Part shown: piece after piece, positions 9,801-18,307 of the stretch
How the letters are laid out: every line of letters starts with the position of its first letter
How positions within the stretch are numbered: the first letter of the stretch is position 1
Assembly: GCA_029990175.1 (NCBI GenBank)
Contig: JARKIP010000005.1
Coordinates: 32,807,501 to 32,871,500 of the forward strand
Direction of reading: 5' to 3'
Origin: Petunia secreta
Lineage: Eukaryota > Streptophyta > Magnoliopsida > Solanales > Solanaceae
DNA length: 64,000 nt
Notes under the pieces: model-generated
The model's database searches: none
What the model was told of the DNA's origin: nothing
Seen by the model: only the letters and a program-made list of their open reading frames with translations
Position numbers and translations under genes: made by a program

Positions 9801-11794
9801 GTGAGAGGTTTAAGCACAAATCTCTTCCCTTCATGTTTGACCGTGTAAGTGTTGACACGACCTTCATGCACCACTTGTCTATCGAATTGCCATGGCCTCC
9901 CTAAGAGTAGGTGGCATGCTTGCATAGGCACAACGTCAAACAAATGCTCATCAACATAACTACCCATTCTAAACTTGATCATGGCTTGTTTCATCACCTT
10001 AAGCTCACCACATTCACTAAGCCATTGTAATCGGTAAGGTTTAGGATGCTTCATGGTAGTTAACTTCAATTGAGCCACTAGTGATTGACTCACTACATTT
10101 GCACAACTTCCGGAATCAATTATCATAGAGCAAACAACATCTTTGACCCGGCACCTAGCATGGAAAAGATTTTCCCTTTGCAAGGTTTCACTATCTTCCA
10201 CAATCATAGCTCCTAGGCTCCTTCTCACAACCAAGAAAGTATGAGGATCCTCATCCTCCACCGTGTCATCAAGCAAATCATTCTCCTCTACTCCCTCATC
10301 TCCCTCTACTCCCTCTACTCCCTCATCTTCCGATTCACTCTCTTTTTCATATGCATCATTGCCCACAACAATCATGGTCCTCTTTGTAGGACATTCCCTA
10401 GCAAAGTGACCATACCCCTTGCACTTGTGGCATTGTATTGAAGAAGAAGTAGGAGCATGCAGTTGAGTTTTAGAGTTACCTCCCACATTAGGTGTGTTCT
10501 TCTCATACGGCTTTTTCACATCCTTGGTAGCATTTGCACCACTTGTTCCACTTGCACTTGGGAACCTTGCATTTGTGGTAGGAGGCTTCCAATCCTTTGG
10601 TTTGCTTGTTGGAGTAGGAGTGCTACTCTTGTAGCGGAGAGATTTCTCCTCCTTGAGCCATTTCTCGGCCTCAACCGCATCTTCACATAGCTTGTAATGA
10701 TCATCATATTTGTGGAACTTCAATTGTGAAGCTATGTCTCGGTTCAAGCCCCCTTTGAAACGGATCATGGCCGTCTCATTGTCTTCATCATCCAAGTCAA
10801 GGATCATTCGGATTTGCTCAAATTCATTGAAGTATTCACCAACCGATTTGGAACCTTGCTTCAAATCATATAGACGCCTTTGTTGTTCAACCCGGTATTG
10901 GTTAGTCAAGTACTTCTCATCCATCACACGGATCAACTCTTCCCAAGTAAGATTAATAGCCATACCCGTCCTCCTTCTATTCCTCTTCACCGACTCCCAC
11001 CAAGTAGAAGCAAAAGATTCAAAGGAGGATATTGCATACTTGGTCTTCTTCACATCGGGCATATCATTAGTGTCAAAGATACGCTCCATAGCCAATTTCC
11101 AACCAATGTACTCCACCGGGTCACTACTTCCTTTGAAAGAAGGAATAGTGAGCTTCACACTATTAAGATTGTTGTTGTTATCACGACCCCCTTGGAATGG
11201 CTCCGGTTGGCCCCCATAGTGATCATCATAAGCAACATAGTCCCTTCTAACATTCCTCCCTCCATATCCTAAGGGTGGCCCTCGACCTCGGCCTCTACCC
11301 CGATCCACATTTCGACCCCAATTCATAGCTCGCCTTGGTTGAAAGTGATCATCATACCCATACACATTGTCATCATAATCAACTTCCTCCCCTTCTTGAG
11401 CCTCAACAACTTGCTCAAGAGGTTGCACATTTCGGACGGGTCTTGGTAGTGGAAGGTTTCTTGGAGGATTGTCTAAGATACGGGGAATGCCCGTTCGTTC
11501 AATTCTCTCTCGGTCCTCCTTCACCCGTTGTTGATTGAGCAATTCAACAACTTGCTCCGGGGTAAAAGTAGGACTACTTGAGCCTTCACCGGTCTCAATT
11601 TGGACACTCGGGGTCCCCTTTTCAATTGGGACACTCGGGGTCCCATGTTCAATTGGGACACTCGGAGTCCCATGTTCACCTTGGGTGCTTGAGGCACCCT
11701 TTTCAATTGACTCAATCCTTTGAGTCATGACATCCATCTTGGCAAGAAGGCTAGCCAAGGCCTCCTTTATAAAATCTTGACCTTCGTTGGCCAT
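6656..11794 (-). CDS. Gag-pol polyprotein of element E (1712 aa, intact)
   Basis: The ATG at 11794-11792 lies 5 nt after a TTGTAG acceptor-like motif. Residues and domains, in order: Gag with an Arg/Gly-rich patch (about 165-185) and the capsid-like region (about 220-365); CCHC zinc knuckle 455-468; retropepsin D560-S-G; RT with YFDD at 943-946; RNase H with D1092 (ECDASG), SDHE near 1153 and ADALSR near 1196; integrase with H1274, H1281, C1308 and C1311 and the catalytic triad D1343, D1404, E1440 (35 residues between the last two). The integrase C-terminal domain includes KLAPRGDGPFQVL. I see no canonical chromodomain. The tail holds SSQEGEDD (polypurine tract) and RRPFTRSQAK, the latter encoded by the 3' LTR. 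The protein copies element RNA into cDNA and integrates it. Gag and Pol are one frame, so their ratio must be set without a -1 shift. Confidence 0.95.
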   Translation of the reverse strand: MANEGQDFIKEALASLLAKMDVMTQRIESIEKGASSTQGEHGTPSVPIEHGTPSVPIEKGTPSVQIETGEGSSSPTFTPEQVVELLNQQRVKEDRERIERTGIPRILDNPPRNLPLPRPVRNVQPLEQVVEAQEGEEVDYDDNVYGYDDHFQPRRAMNWGRNVDRGRGRGRGPPLGYGGRNVRRDYVAYDDHYGGQPEPFQGGRDNNNNLNSVKLTIPSFKGSSDPVEYIGWKLAMERIFDTNDMPDVKKTKYAISSFESFASTWWESVKRNRRRTGMAINLTWEELIRVMDEKYLTNQYRVEQQRRLYDLKQGSKSVGEYFNEFEQIRMILDLDDEDNETAMIRFKGGLNRDIASQLKFHKYDDHYKLCEDAVEAEKWLKEEKSLRYKSSTPTPTSKPKDWKPPTTNARFPSASGTSGANATKDVKKPYEKNTPNVGGNSKTQLHAPTSSSIQCHKCKGYGHFARECPTKRTMIVVGNDAYEKESESEDEGVEGVEGDEGVEENDLLDDTVEDEDPHTFLVVRRSLGAMIVEDSETLQRENLFHARCRVKDVVCSMIIDSGSCANVVSQSLVAQLKLTTMKHPKPYRLQWLSECGELKVMKQAMIKFRMGSYVDEHLFDVVPMQACHLLLGRPWQFDRQVVHEGRVNTYTVKHEGKRFVLKPLTPKQVSDDYKKMKELREVAKAKSLIETSPLSKSMVAIPPTSSTGGMCAMMQPGELLKGNDGTKFLLCLVHKGMILNSNCDFSSSLMPSALKNVLEDFGDMFPDEMPDGLPPLRGIEHQIDFIPGSQIPNKPAYRSNPEDTRELQKQVDDLLSKGLVRESLSPCAVPVILVPKKDGTWRMCVDCRAVNKITVKYRHPIPRLDDMLDELSGSCVFSKIDLRSGYHQIRMKPGDEWKTAFKTKFGLYEWLVMPFGLSNAPSTFMRLMNHVLKSFINKFVVVYFDDILIYSKTMDEHVDHLRQVLDALRAEKLYANFKKCAFGVDKVVFLGFVVSAQGVEVDESKVEAIRDWPTPTTVTQVRSFHGLASFYRRFVRDFSSIAAPLTELVKKDQPFVWGEPQEKAFHELKSRLSTAPLLQLPDFGKAFEVECDASGVGIGGVLMQDSKPIAYFSEKLKGATLNYSTYDKELYALIRALAHWQHYLWPREFVIKSDHESLKHLRGQEKLNKRHAKWVEFIESFPYVIQYKKGKDNVVADALSRKFALATILTSKLMGFESIKLMYAHDPKLKSVLDALEKGERVEKYQWVNGYIFKNGKVCIPESSWRELLVREAHCGGLMGHFGRDKTLAILREQFHWPKMGTHVEKLCNSCLECKVAKSKSNSHGLYTPLPVPTSPWLDISMDFVMGLPRTRGGHDSIYVVVDRFSKMAHFIPCRKCDDAQHVATLFIDNILKLHGVPQTIVSDRDTKFLSHFWRSLWGALGTKLLFSSSHHPQTDGQTEVVNRTLGALLRAMTRGKGGTWIDKLPLMEFAYNRTVHRMIGMTPFECVYGFNPLIPLDLTPLPREMVVNFEGKARAKAMMELHAKAKKNLEEAYAKVASKKNKGRKKVELKKGDYVWVHFRKERFPNLRKGKLAPRGDGPFQVLSKINNNAYVVDLPSEYQVSNTFNVCDLVPLDVGNEGVVDDDVSISRTKSSQEGEDDAGQSTTRRPFTRSQAKDVQEAHLHLVRKGLEEGGDWKPFRVLKLGLTPKEEENPAELGAPPTPGAPPGELTA

Positions 11795-12224
11795 TGTACC
11801 TACAACAAAGAAAACAAGAGTTAGTTAAAACACCTCACTCGCTCCCTCACTTGTGTTCACTCGGATCACTCTTTTGGGTGGCGGTGGATATTTCACTCAA
11901 CTTGTAGTCCCAAGCTTCACGTAGATGATTAGCAACTCCTCAACTCAACTAAACTATTCACGAGTCACGCACACTCCGGGGTGAGTGGAGTTAATGGGAC
12001 TCAATGAACGCTAGGCACTTTGAAGTAAAGGACTTGAGTTAAAAGATTCTACGCTTTTCCTTGGAATTCTACTCTCCTTGCTAGGCACGAATCACTTAGG
12101 AGCAATCAAAGGGTTAGCACTATTCAAGTAGATCGGTTACTCAAATTAGTACTAACTAGATGTTATGTTATCAAACAAAGGGAAATGCCTACGAAAATCT
12201 ACCCGAAACAATGCGTTCAGCACT

Positions 12225-12366
12225 CAGGAGGGGCGCCTGAAACTCAGGTGGGGCGCCTGGGTTGTGCTGTGTGCCAGGCGGGGCGCCTGGGTCTAGGCGG
12301 GGCGCCTGGGACTTAGGCAGTAGCCAAGTCAGGCGGGGCGCCTGGCTTAGGCGGGGCGCCTAGCCT
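12225..12366. repeat. Leader palindrome array of element E
   Basis: About six copies of the AGGCGGGGCGCCT type (5-nt arms AGGCG/CGCCT around GGG). The spelling matches the array in this element's own LTRs (6521-6706 and 13476-13661) and differs from that in C, D and J. Confidence 0.85.
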
Positions 12367-13028
12367 GAAGCTTTTCCCAACTCATTCCAAACTCGTTTCA
12401 AGTCGATTTTCAAGCCTCAAATCCGATGTTTTCAACTTGTTTTCACAATCCAATGATACCCAAAGTTGTGTTTGTTCTTCCTTAACAAAACCCAATCAAA
12501 ATTTCAATCAAACAGTCAATCAAATCAGGATTCAATCTCAAGAACTCAAGAACACAAGGGTTTATCAAAAGGGTTTCAAAATGGATTGTGATTCATCAAA
12601 GAAGGTGTTATACATGTTCAAATCCCACAAAATTGGTACCAAATCATTTGTTTTTCAATGAAGATCAATCCCCAATAACAAGTTTCCAAACAAACATCAA
12701 TCCAACCCAAGAATCAAGCCAAAATTCATCAAGAACAAGTTCTCCAAGGGTTTAAGGGGTTTTGGGGTTTCAATTTTTCAAACTTCACCAATTCCAACAA
12801 TTTTGGTACCCAAGCAACGGGAAATCAATCACGATCAAGAATCCACAACACCCATATCACGAATCATCCAAATCAACAAGTAACACCAAATTTTTGTATT
12901 TTTCAATTTTTCAATTTTTTTTTGTAATTTTCTCCTTTCTAATAACTTCAACAACAAGAGAACTAAAAGAAGATACTAGGCACGAAGAATCAAGGGTCGG
13001 GGGTTTGTAGAAACAAAACCCGAACCTT

Positions 13029-13040
13029 GCTCTGATACCA
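13029..13040 (-). promoter_or_regulatory. Primer-binding site of element E (initiator tRNA-Met)
   Basis: On the - strand this reads TGGTATCAGAGC, matching the 3' end of plant initiator tRNA-Met. It lies two bases after the 5' LTR end. It primes minus-strand cDNA synthesis. Confidence 0.93.
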
Positions 13041-13042
13041 AA

Positions 13043-13833
13043 TGATGTAGAGAATCAAACGCGGAAAGTAAAAGATAAAGAACGAGACGTAACTCGATCT
13101 CTAATCCCAAGTAGCAACGGAGAACTTGTTCCGATACACCCCGGGAGAAGGACAAGAACACCTACGCTATGCAACTACCCTCGAGCTAACGCGAGCACGC
13201 AAGTAGAATGGTCGGAGAGGAAGAGTATTCATCTAGATCCGCTAGAAGACATACAAGTCCAAGATCAAAGGGTTTCATTCAATACCAAGAGCCATGCTCA
13301 TGTTCAATGTTCAACATTCATCAATATCAATAATAAGCTAAGTGTAAAATAAGCTAGGCTTGGGTATTTATAGTGTTTTCCCAAGCTTACACAAAGACTT
13401 AATTACCCTTACTAATAAGGTTCTCCAAATAAGCCACGTAGGGCAAAACAGTCAAAGAAACATAAATTCAGTAGCTAGGAGGGGCGCCTGGGGCTGGGAG
13501 GGGCGCCTGGAATGTGCTGAAGCCAGGCGGGGCGCCTGGATCTAGGCGGGGGCGCCTGGCTTGGCCTTCAGCTAGGCGGGGCGCCTGGATCTAGGCGGGG
13601 CGCCTGGGCCTTAGGCAGTGAGCTCCCCAGGCGGGGCGCCTGGGGTAGGCGGGGCGCCTAGCTCTGCTGGGTTCTCTTCCTCCTTAGGCGTGAGGCCTAG
13701 TTTGAGCACCCGGAATGGCTTCCAATCGCCTCCTTCTTCAAGGCCCTTCCTCACCAAGTGTAAATGTGCTTCTTGGACATCCTTGGCTTGGCTCCGAGTG
13801 AATGGTCGTCTTGTGGTGGATTGCCCGGCATCA
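13043..13833 (-). repeat. 5' LTR of element E (791 bp)
   Basis: This is the promoter-bearing LTR. It has a TATA box at 13365-13372 (TATAAATA on the - strand), a palindrome array at 13476-13661 upstream of the TATA box, and a variant of the conserved hairpin near 13182-13199. The target duplication GGCCT follows at 13834-13838. Confidence 0.95.
13476..13661. repeat. LTR palindrome array of element E
   Basis: About eight copies of AGGCGGGGCGCCTGG-type inverted repeats, some with the first arm degraded (AGGAGGGGCGCCT). The 3' LTR copy of this array overlaps the last codons and stop of gag-pol, so the repeats also encode the Pro/Gly-rich end (GAPPTPGAPPG). Confidence 0.88.
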
Positions 13834-14769
13834 GGCCTCCTCACAATCAACTTCCTCATCCCCCTCTACTTCTCCATTTTCGGACTCACTTTCTTGTTCA
13901 TACACTAAATTGCCAACCACAACCATGTTTCGTTTTGTGGAGCATTCTTTGGCAATATGCCCATAGCCCTTGCACTTATAACATTGAGTAGAAGTAGAAA
14001 TAGGATTACTCAAGCGAGTTTTAGAAGTACCTTCCAAAGGTGGAGTAGTCTTCTCATATGGCTTCTTCACTTCTTTGCTAGCATTGGCACTTGGAAAGCT
14101 TACATTTGGAGTCTTCCACTCTCTTGGTTGGTTCACGGGAGTAGGAGTGCTACTCTTGTAACGGGTGGACTTTTCTCCCTTAAGCCATTGCTCGGTTTCA
14201 ATAGCGGCTCCCAATAGGTCTTGAAGTGAAGGATAAGAATGCAACCTCAATTGAGAAGCTATACCATAGCTCAAACCATTTTTAAAACGGATCATGGCTT
14301 GCTCTTCATCCTCGGTCTCCATATCTAAGGCCAATCGGGTCTTCTCAAACTCATCATAGTACTCATGAACCGTCTTGACACCTTGCTTTAGATCATAGAG
14401 CTTCTTGAGTTGGTCTTGTCGATATCTAGGAGTCACATACTTGGTATTCATGAGGTCCTTCAATTCATTCCATGTCACATTCACATGCACACCCGCTCTT
14501 CTCCTCGTCCTCTTTATGGATTCCCACCAAGTAGAAGCATAAGACTCAAAGGATGAAATAGCATAAGTACCTTTCTTCTCATCGGTCATCTCATTTGTGT
14601 CAAACACTCTCTCTATAAGTAGAACCCATTCCATATATGCCTCCGGATCACAAGCTCCCTTAAAGGATGGAAGATTAAGCTTCACACTATTGAGATTGTT
14701 GTTGTTGTCACGCACCCCATAGTTAGGCTCCGGTTGGCCTCCATAGGGGTCATCATGAGCAACATATTC
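13834..14769 (-). pseudogene. Gag part of element F polyprotein
   Basis: On the - strand, frame open from 14769 (EYVAHDDPYGGQPEPNYG...). It covers the end of the Gag N-terminal region, the capsid-like domain (TWWESIKRTRRR, YRQDQLKKLYDLKQG), the CCHC knuckle CYKCKGYGHIAKEC and the acidic linker as far as CEEA, where element E interrupts it. The N-terminal Gag start and the leader were lost or displaced by the B' insertion at 14770. No internal stops. The continuation is at 5173-6087. Confidence 0.87.
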
Positions 14770-15599
14770 TGATGCAGCTCAAAGTGCTGATCAAGGACCC
14801 GATGACAATCAACCGAGGAGATCTCCACCGAAGGCAATGACTGATCTACCGGGGAGACGAATCACTCTAAGCCAAGCTAAGCTGCTCCATGACATGCACG
14901 TACAGCTGACCATGATAGGAAGTAGCATGTGTTCGGAGAGGGAATTGCAAGGTGTTGAAACCAAGGGCCACATCTTCAAAATTGAGCCCGAGGACAAGGT
15001 TACCGAACAGCAGCTCTTGGCCCCGGGCAGCATAGAGCCGAACACAACAACATGTGTTCGATGCTAAGTCAGCGCCCGATGAGGTGTGTGTTCGAGCAGA
15101 CAATCGAGAATCGAAGCCAAGGCTGACCGAAGTCAAAGGCTGCCGAACACATTTTAGTTCAGCCCTGCGTGGCTTATTTCTATTGGTCGCTTGTGACCCT
15201 TTTACTAGTTTACCCTTAGTAGTCCCTATATAAACCTTATTCCCTTACACTGTAAGGAGCTAGTTTTTTTTGAATATTGATGAATTGAATGAAAGTGCCG
15301 AGCACATTTCTTCTTGTCTCCGTCGTGAGCAAAACCCCGGTGAGGGCTTTTAAGGACTTGTGGCTTTCGGTTAGTCCGATTGAACATTCCTCTTGATCAT
15401 TCAGTTTGCAAGAGGCAATGTTCTCTTGAGGATTGTTGCATAGTATAGGTGATCCTTGTACTCCTTTTGATAGAGCTTTGAGACAGGTTCCTCACTGTTC
15501 TTTCGAAAGAAGCAAGTTTTGTCTTGCTTTTATCCTTATCTTTCTTGTTCGCTCTTCCGCGTTTGTGCTAACAATCCCTTCGGGAATTGCATTGCACCA
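14770..15599 (+). repeat. 5' LTR of B' (830 bp)
   Basis: The LTR runs from TGATGCAGCTC to ATTGCACCA. It encodes in its first part the family's tail motif in altered form (RRITLSQAKLLHD). A TATA-like CTATATAAACC lies near 15225-15235. The conserved hairpin has arms CAAGAG (15409-15414) and CTCTTG (15423-15428). It lacks the GC palindrome array seen in A, C, D, E and G. Confidence 0.87.
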
Positions 15600-16397
15600 T
15601 CTTGGTATCAGAGCACGGTTTGGGCTTGTTTCTACAACCCCAAATCCTGTTCACGTTATCTTATTTTCGTGCGTTTTGGGTCTTTGTTTCCATTTCGTGT
15701 TCCTGTTTTGTTTGTTACTGTTGGTATTCTTACAAAAAAAAAAGTGTTAAAAGAAAATTCAAAAAAAAAAAAAATTTGTGTTTGATTGTTGGTTGTCTGG
15801 GAAAAAAACAATCTTGGATTCTTGTTCACCATCGAGTTCTGATTCCAACGAATACCCGACGTACTGATTTCGTGACTAGGGTTTCTTGGTGAATTTTTGG
15901 ACTGTTTTGAGCTTTAATGGTGACTGAACTCGAACCCCACTGTGTTTGGAAGAAACCGGTGAAGATTGGTGGTTCTTGAGTGATTTGGGTTTGTTTATTG
16001 CTTAAAATCGAAGTTCTTAAGTTGGAAACGTTGTCCGTACACCGGAAAATTGTTACAAGTTCGTAACAGTGTACGACACGTCGAGCTAGTCTTGGCTCGA
16101 AGAACTTTAATTCCTCCGTCGTTGGAACCGGAGTCGAAAGCAACCCAGATCTTGTTAGAAAATTTGTGGTCAGTGAACCGAAGTTGATTTGTCCGTACGC
16201 CGGAGCAAGGTCACTGTTCCATTGAAGAAGAAAGGGGTTAAAATTTTAACATCAAAACCCCCAGGTGAAAGTTGTCGGCCGAAAAAAAAAAAAAAAAAAA
16301 AAAAAAAAAGGAGGAAAGTGGATAAGGTAAAACCCTATCCGTACCAAGGAGGGACCACTTTTGTACGGACAGGAGTGGGTGTGATCGAAAAAGATCC
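15600..16397 (+). other. Leader of B' with primer-binding site (15603-15614)
   Basis: TGGTATCAGAGC at 15603-15614 is the initiator-tRNA-Met primer site. The rest is non-coding and aligns with 20175-20950 of element B. It has an expanded poly-A run at about 16282-16309. No gene is seen. Confidence 0.82.
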
Positions 16398-17568
16398 ATA
16401 AACACACTCGAATGGAGTCATGCCTATCATGCTATGCAATGTGCGATTGTAGGCAAACTCCATAAGAGGTAGACGATCAATCCAAGTCCCGGCCTTACCT
16501 CGGGTCATGGCTCTAAGGAGAGCACCCAAGGTTCGGTTTACCACTTCCATTTGCCCATCGGTTTGGGGGTGGTGGGACGTGGAAAACAAGAGTTTGGTGC
16601 CTAAAGCACCCCATAAACACCTCCAAAAATGACTTAGGAACTTAGTGTCCCTATCACTCACTATGGTTTGAGGCACACCATGCAACTTCAAGACATTTTC
16701 AATAAACAAAGTTGCCACATGTTGTGCATCATCACATTTCTTGTATGGAATGAAATGAGCCATTTTGGAAAACCTATCCACAACAACATAAATGCTATCA
16801 TGGCCCCCTCTAGTCCTTGGTAATCCCATCACAAAATCCATTGAGATATCCAACCATGGACTAGTAGGTACGGGGAGAGGGGTATACAGCCCATGAGGGT
16901 GGGCTTTAGATTTGGCTCGCTTGCACTCAAGGCAATTAGCGCAAAACTTTTCCACATGCACCCTCATCTTTGGCCAATGGAATTGTTCTTGAAGAATGGC
17001 CAAAGTCTTTCTTGTGCCAAAATGTCCCATGAGTCCCCCGCAATGTGCCTCATGCACAAGCAACTCTCTCCAAGAGGACTCCGGAATGCACACTCTACCA
17101 TTTTTGAAGATATAACCATTAACCATTGGTACTTGTCAACTCTCTCCCCTTTCTCTAGAGTGTCATGGACACTCTTTAGCTTTGGGTCATGAGCATACAT
17201 CAATTTAATGCTCTCAAAACCCATGAGCTTAGAGGTGAGAGTGGTGGCTAAAGCAAACTTTCTTGAAAGCGCATCCGCTACAACATTGTCTTTCCCTTTC
17301 TTGTATTGGATCACATAGGGAAAAGACTCAATGAATTCAACCCACTTGGCATGTCTCTTATTGAGCTTCTCTTGGCCTCTCAAATGCTTGAGTGACTCAT
17401 GGTCACTCTTGATTACAAACTCACGAGGCCAAAGATAGTGTTGCCAATGGGCAAGGGCTCTCACAAGGGCATACAACTCCTTGTCATATGTAGAATAATT
17501 CAAGGAGGCCCCTTTCAACTTTTCACTAAAGTAGACGATGGGTTTGCTATCTTGCATTAAAACACCAC
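16398..17568 (-). pseudogene. Element D pol: RNase H end and integrase (frameshifted, truncated)
   Basis: This continues D's RT/RNase H frame across element C (GGVLMQDSKP). Visible are RNase H (SDHESLKHL, ADALSR), the integrase zinc-binding domain (EAHCGGLMGHFG, CANCLECK) and the catalytic core (SMDFV, VSDRD). The integrase E lies in DGQMEVVNRTLG, with a T-to-M change before it. One base is missing in a C run near 17123, which shifts the frame before the integrase zinc domain. The reading ends at FECVYG, where the junction with B' removes the integrase C-terminus, polypurine tract and 3' LTR. Confidence 0.88.
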
Positions 17569-18307
17569 TGATAAGACCCAAATCGAGCAACCATCCAAAA
17601 GCACCATCCAAGGCCAAGGAAGAGCACTTCAAGGTCATACATTGGGATGCCATGGAAAGAAGAGCATCCGAGGCACATTTCGAAGTGTTTCAAGAAGCTT
17701 TAGGAAGAGGCGGACCGCCTACGGATTGAGGCGGACCGCCTAAAAGAAGATGGCTCTCGGGACTTTTGGAGGCGGACCAAGGAGGCGGACCGCCTAGGCA
17801 AGCTGAGGCGGAGCGCCTCCCCAAGAGGCGGGCGCCTCCCTCTGTTCAACTTTGACGGGAATTTGACTTTAATTGCTTTGTAATTCCTACTATGCCCCTA
17901 CGTGGCTTATGTCTTTAGAACCTATTTTAAGGGTACTTTAGGCCTTTCCTTATGTCTTGAATGAGGCCTATAAATACTCCATAGCTTAGCATTATTCCTT
18001 AGCTAGTTTTTTTATTATGAAGATTGATTGATTGTCAATGACAATGTTCAAGAGTGGATTCTCTTTGAATGAAAACCCTTTGAGACGGTTTGAGTTTACT
18101 AGTGGATTCTAGTTGAACCCCAAACCACCCCCGATCATTCTATTTGCGAGCCCCAGGTGCGGCTCGAGGGTAGTTGCATAGCGTAGGTGATCCTTGACAT
18201 CCACCCGGGGTGTATCGGAACTAGTTCTCCGGTGCTACTTGGGTCTTTGTTCGAGCCTCGTCTCGTTTCCTATCTTTTATCTTTTTCCGCGTTTTTGATT
18301 CTTATCA
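17569..18307 (+). repeat. 5' LTR of element C (739 bp)
   Basis: The LTR runs from TGATAAGACCC to TTCTTATCA. The palindrome array is at 17707-17839 (AGGCGGACCGCCT and AGGCGGAGCGCCT spellings), the TATA box TATAAATA at 17969-17976, and the conserved hairpin arms CGAGCC (18147-18152) and GGCTCG (18161-18166). Confidence 0.94.
17707..17839. repeat. LTR palindrome array of element C
   Basis: Four to five inverted repeats with arms AGGCGG/CCGCCT around one base, plus AGGCG/CGCCT variants. In the 3' LTR (30919-31051) the array overlaps the end of the ORF, coding for the repeated RRTA motif before the stop. Confidence 0.85.

Larger units (their letters stand above)
11795..13042 (-). other. 5' leader of element E between primer-binding site and gag
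   Basis: The leader is 1.25 kb, long and non-coding. It contains the primer-binding site at its start, a block just after it shared with C, D and H (GGGTTTTGTTTCTACAAACC type), an A/T-rich run, a second palindrome array at 12225-12366 with the same GGGGCGCC spelling as the LTR array, and a pyrimidine tract ending TTGTAG just before the gag ATG. It probably carries RNA packaging signals. Confidence 0.75.
6088..13833 (-). mobile_element. Element E: complete, apparently intact autonomous Ty3/gypsy retrotransposon
   Basis: E is a 7746-bp element on the - strand. It has two LTRs of 791 bp (6088-6878 and 13043-13833) that look identical, a perfect 5-bp target duplication GGCCT (6083-6087 and 13834-13838), a primer-binding site at 13029-13040, a 1.25-kb leader, one uninterrupted gag-pol ORF and a polypurine tract next to the 3' LTR. 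It is inserted in element F. Equal-length, seemingly identical LTRs and an unbroken ORF imply very recent transposition. Confidence 0.96.
5173..14769 (-). mobile_element. Element F: non-autonomous element, split by E and cut at both ends
   Basis: F is a - strand element of the Gag-protease-unknown-domain type. Two body pieces remain: 13834-14769 (Gag middle and C-terminus) and 5173-6087 (protease and start of the unknown domain). They are separated by element E, whose GGCCT target duplication marks the join. G cuts F on the left at 5172/5173, and a B-type LTR cuts it on the right at 14769/14770. No LTR of F is in the window. F is older than E, G and B'. Confidence 0.87.
14770..16397 (+). mobile_element. 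B': truncated B-family element (5' LTR and leader only)
   Basis: The piece starts TGATGCAGC and includes a complete 5' LTR (14770-15599), a primer-binding site and a leader that follows element B's leader to GATCGAAAAAGATCC at 16397. There it changes abruptly to the integrase gene of element D. Its gag-pol and 3' LTR are missing. It is older than B, with several differences and a longer LTR (830 against 749 bp). Its insertion cut element F. Confidence 0.88.

Noticed and set aside
13476..13661. Regularly repeated short palindromes resembling a CRISPR array
   Set aside because: Units have irregular spacing of a few to about 30 bases, no unique spacers of constant length, and lie in a plant LTR.
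16282..16309. Poly-A run as a processed-transcript (retrogene) tail
   Set aside because: The matching place in element B's leader also has an A run (20308 area is another). It is inside a leader with no cDNA upstream, so it is a simple repeat expansion.
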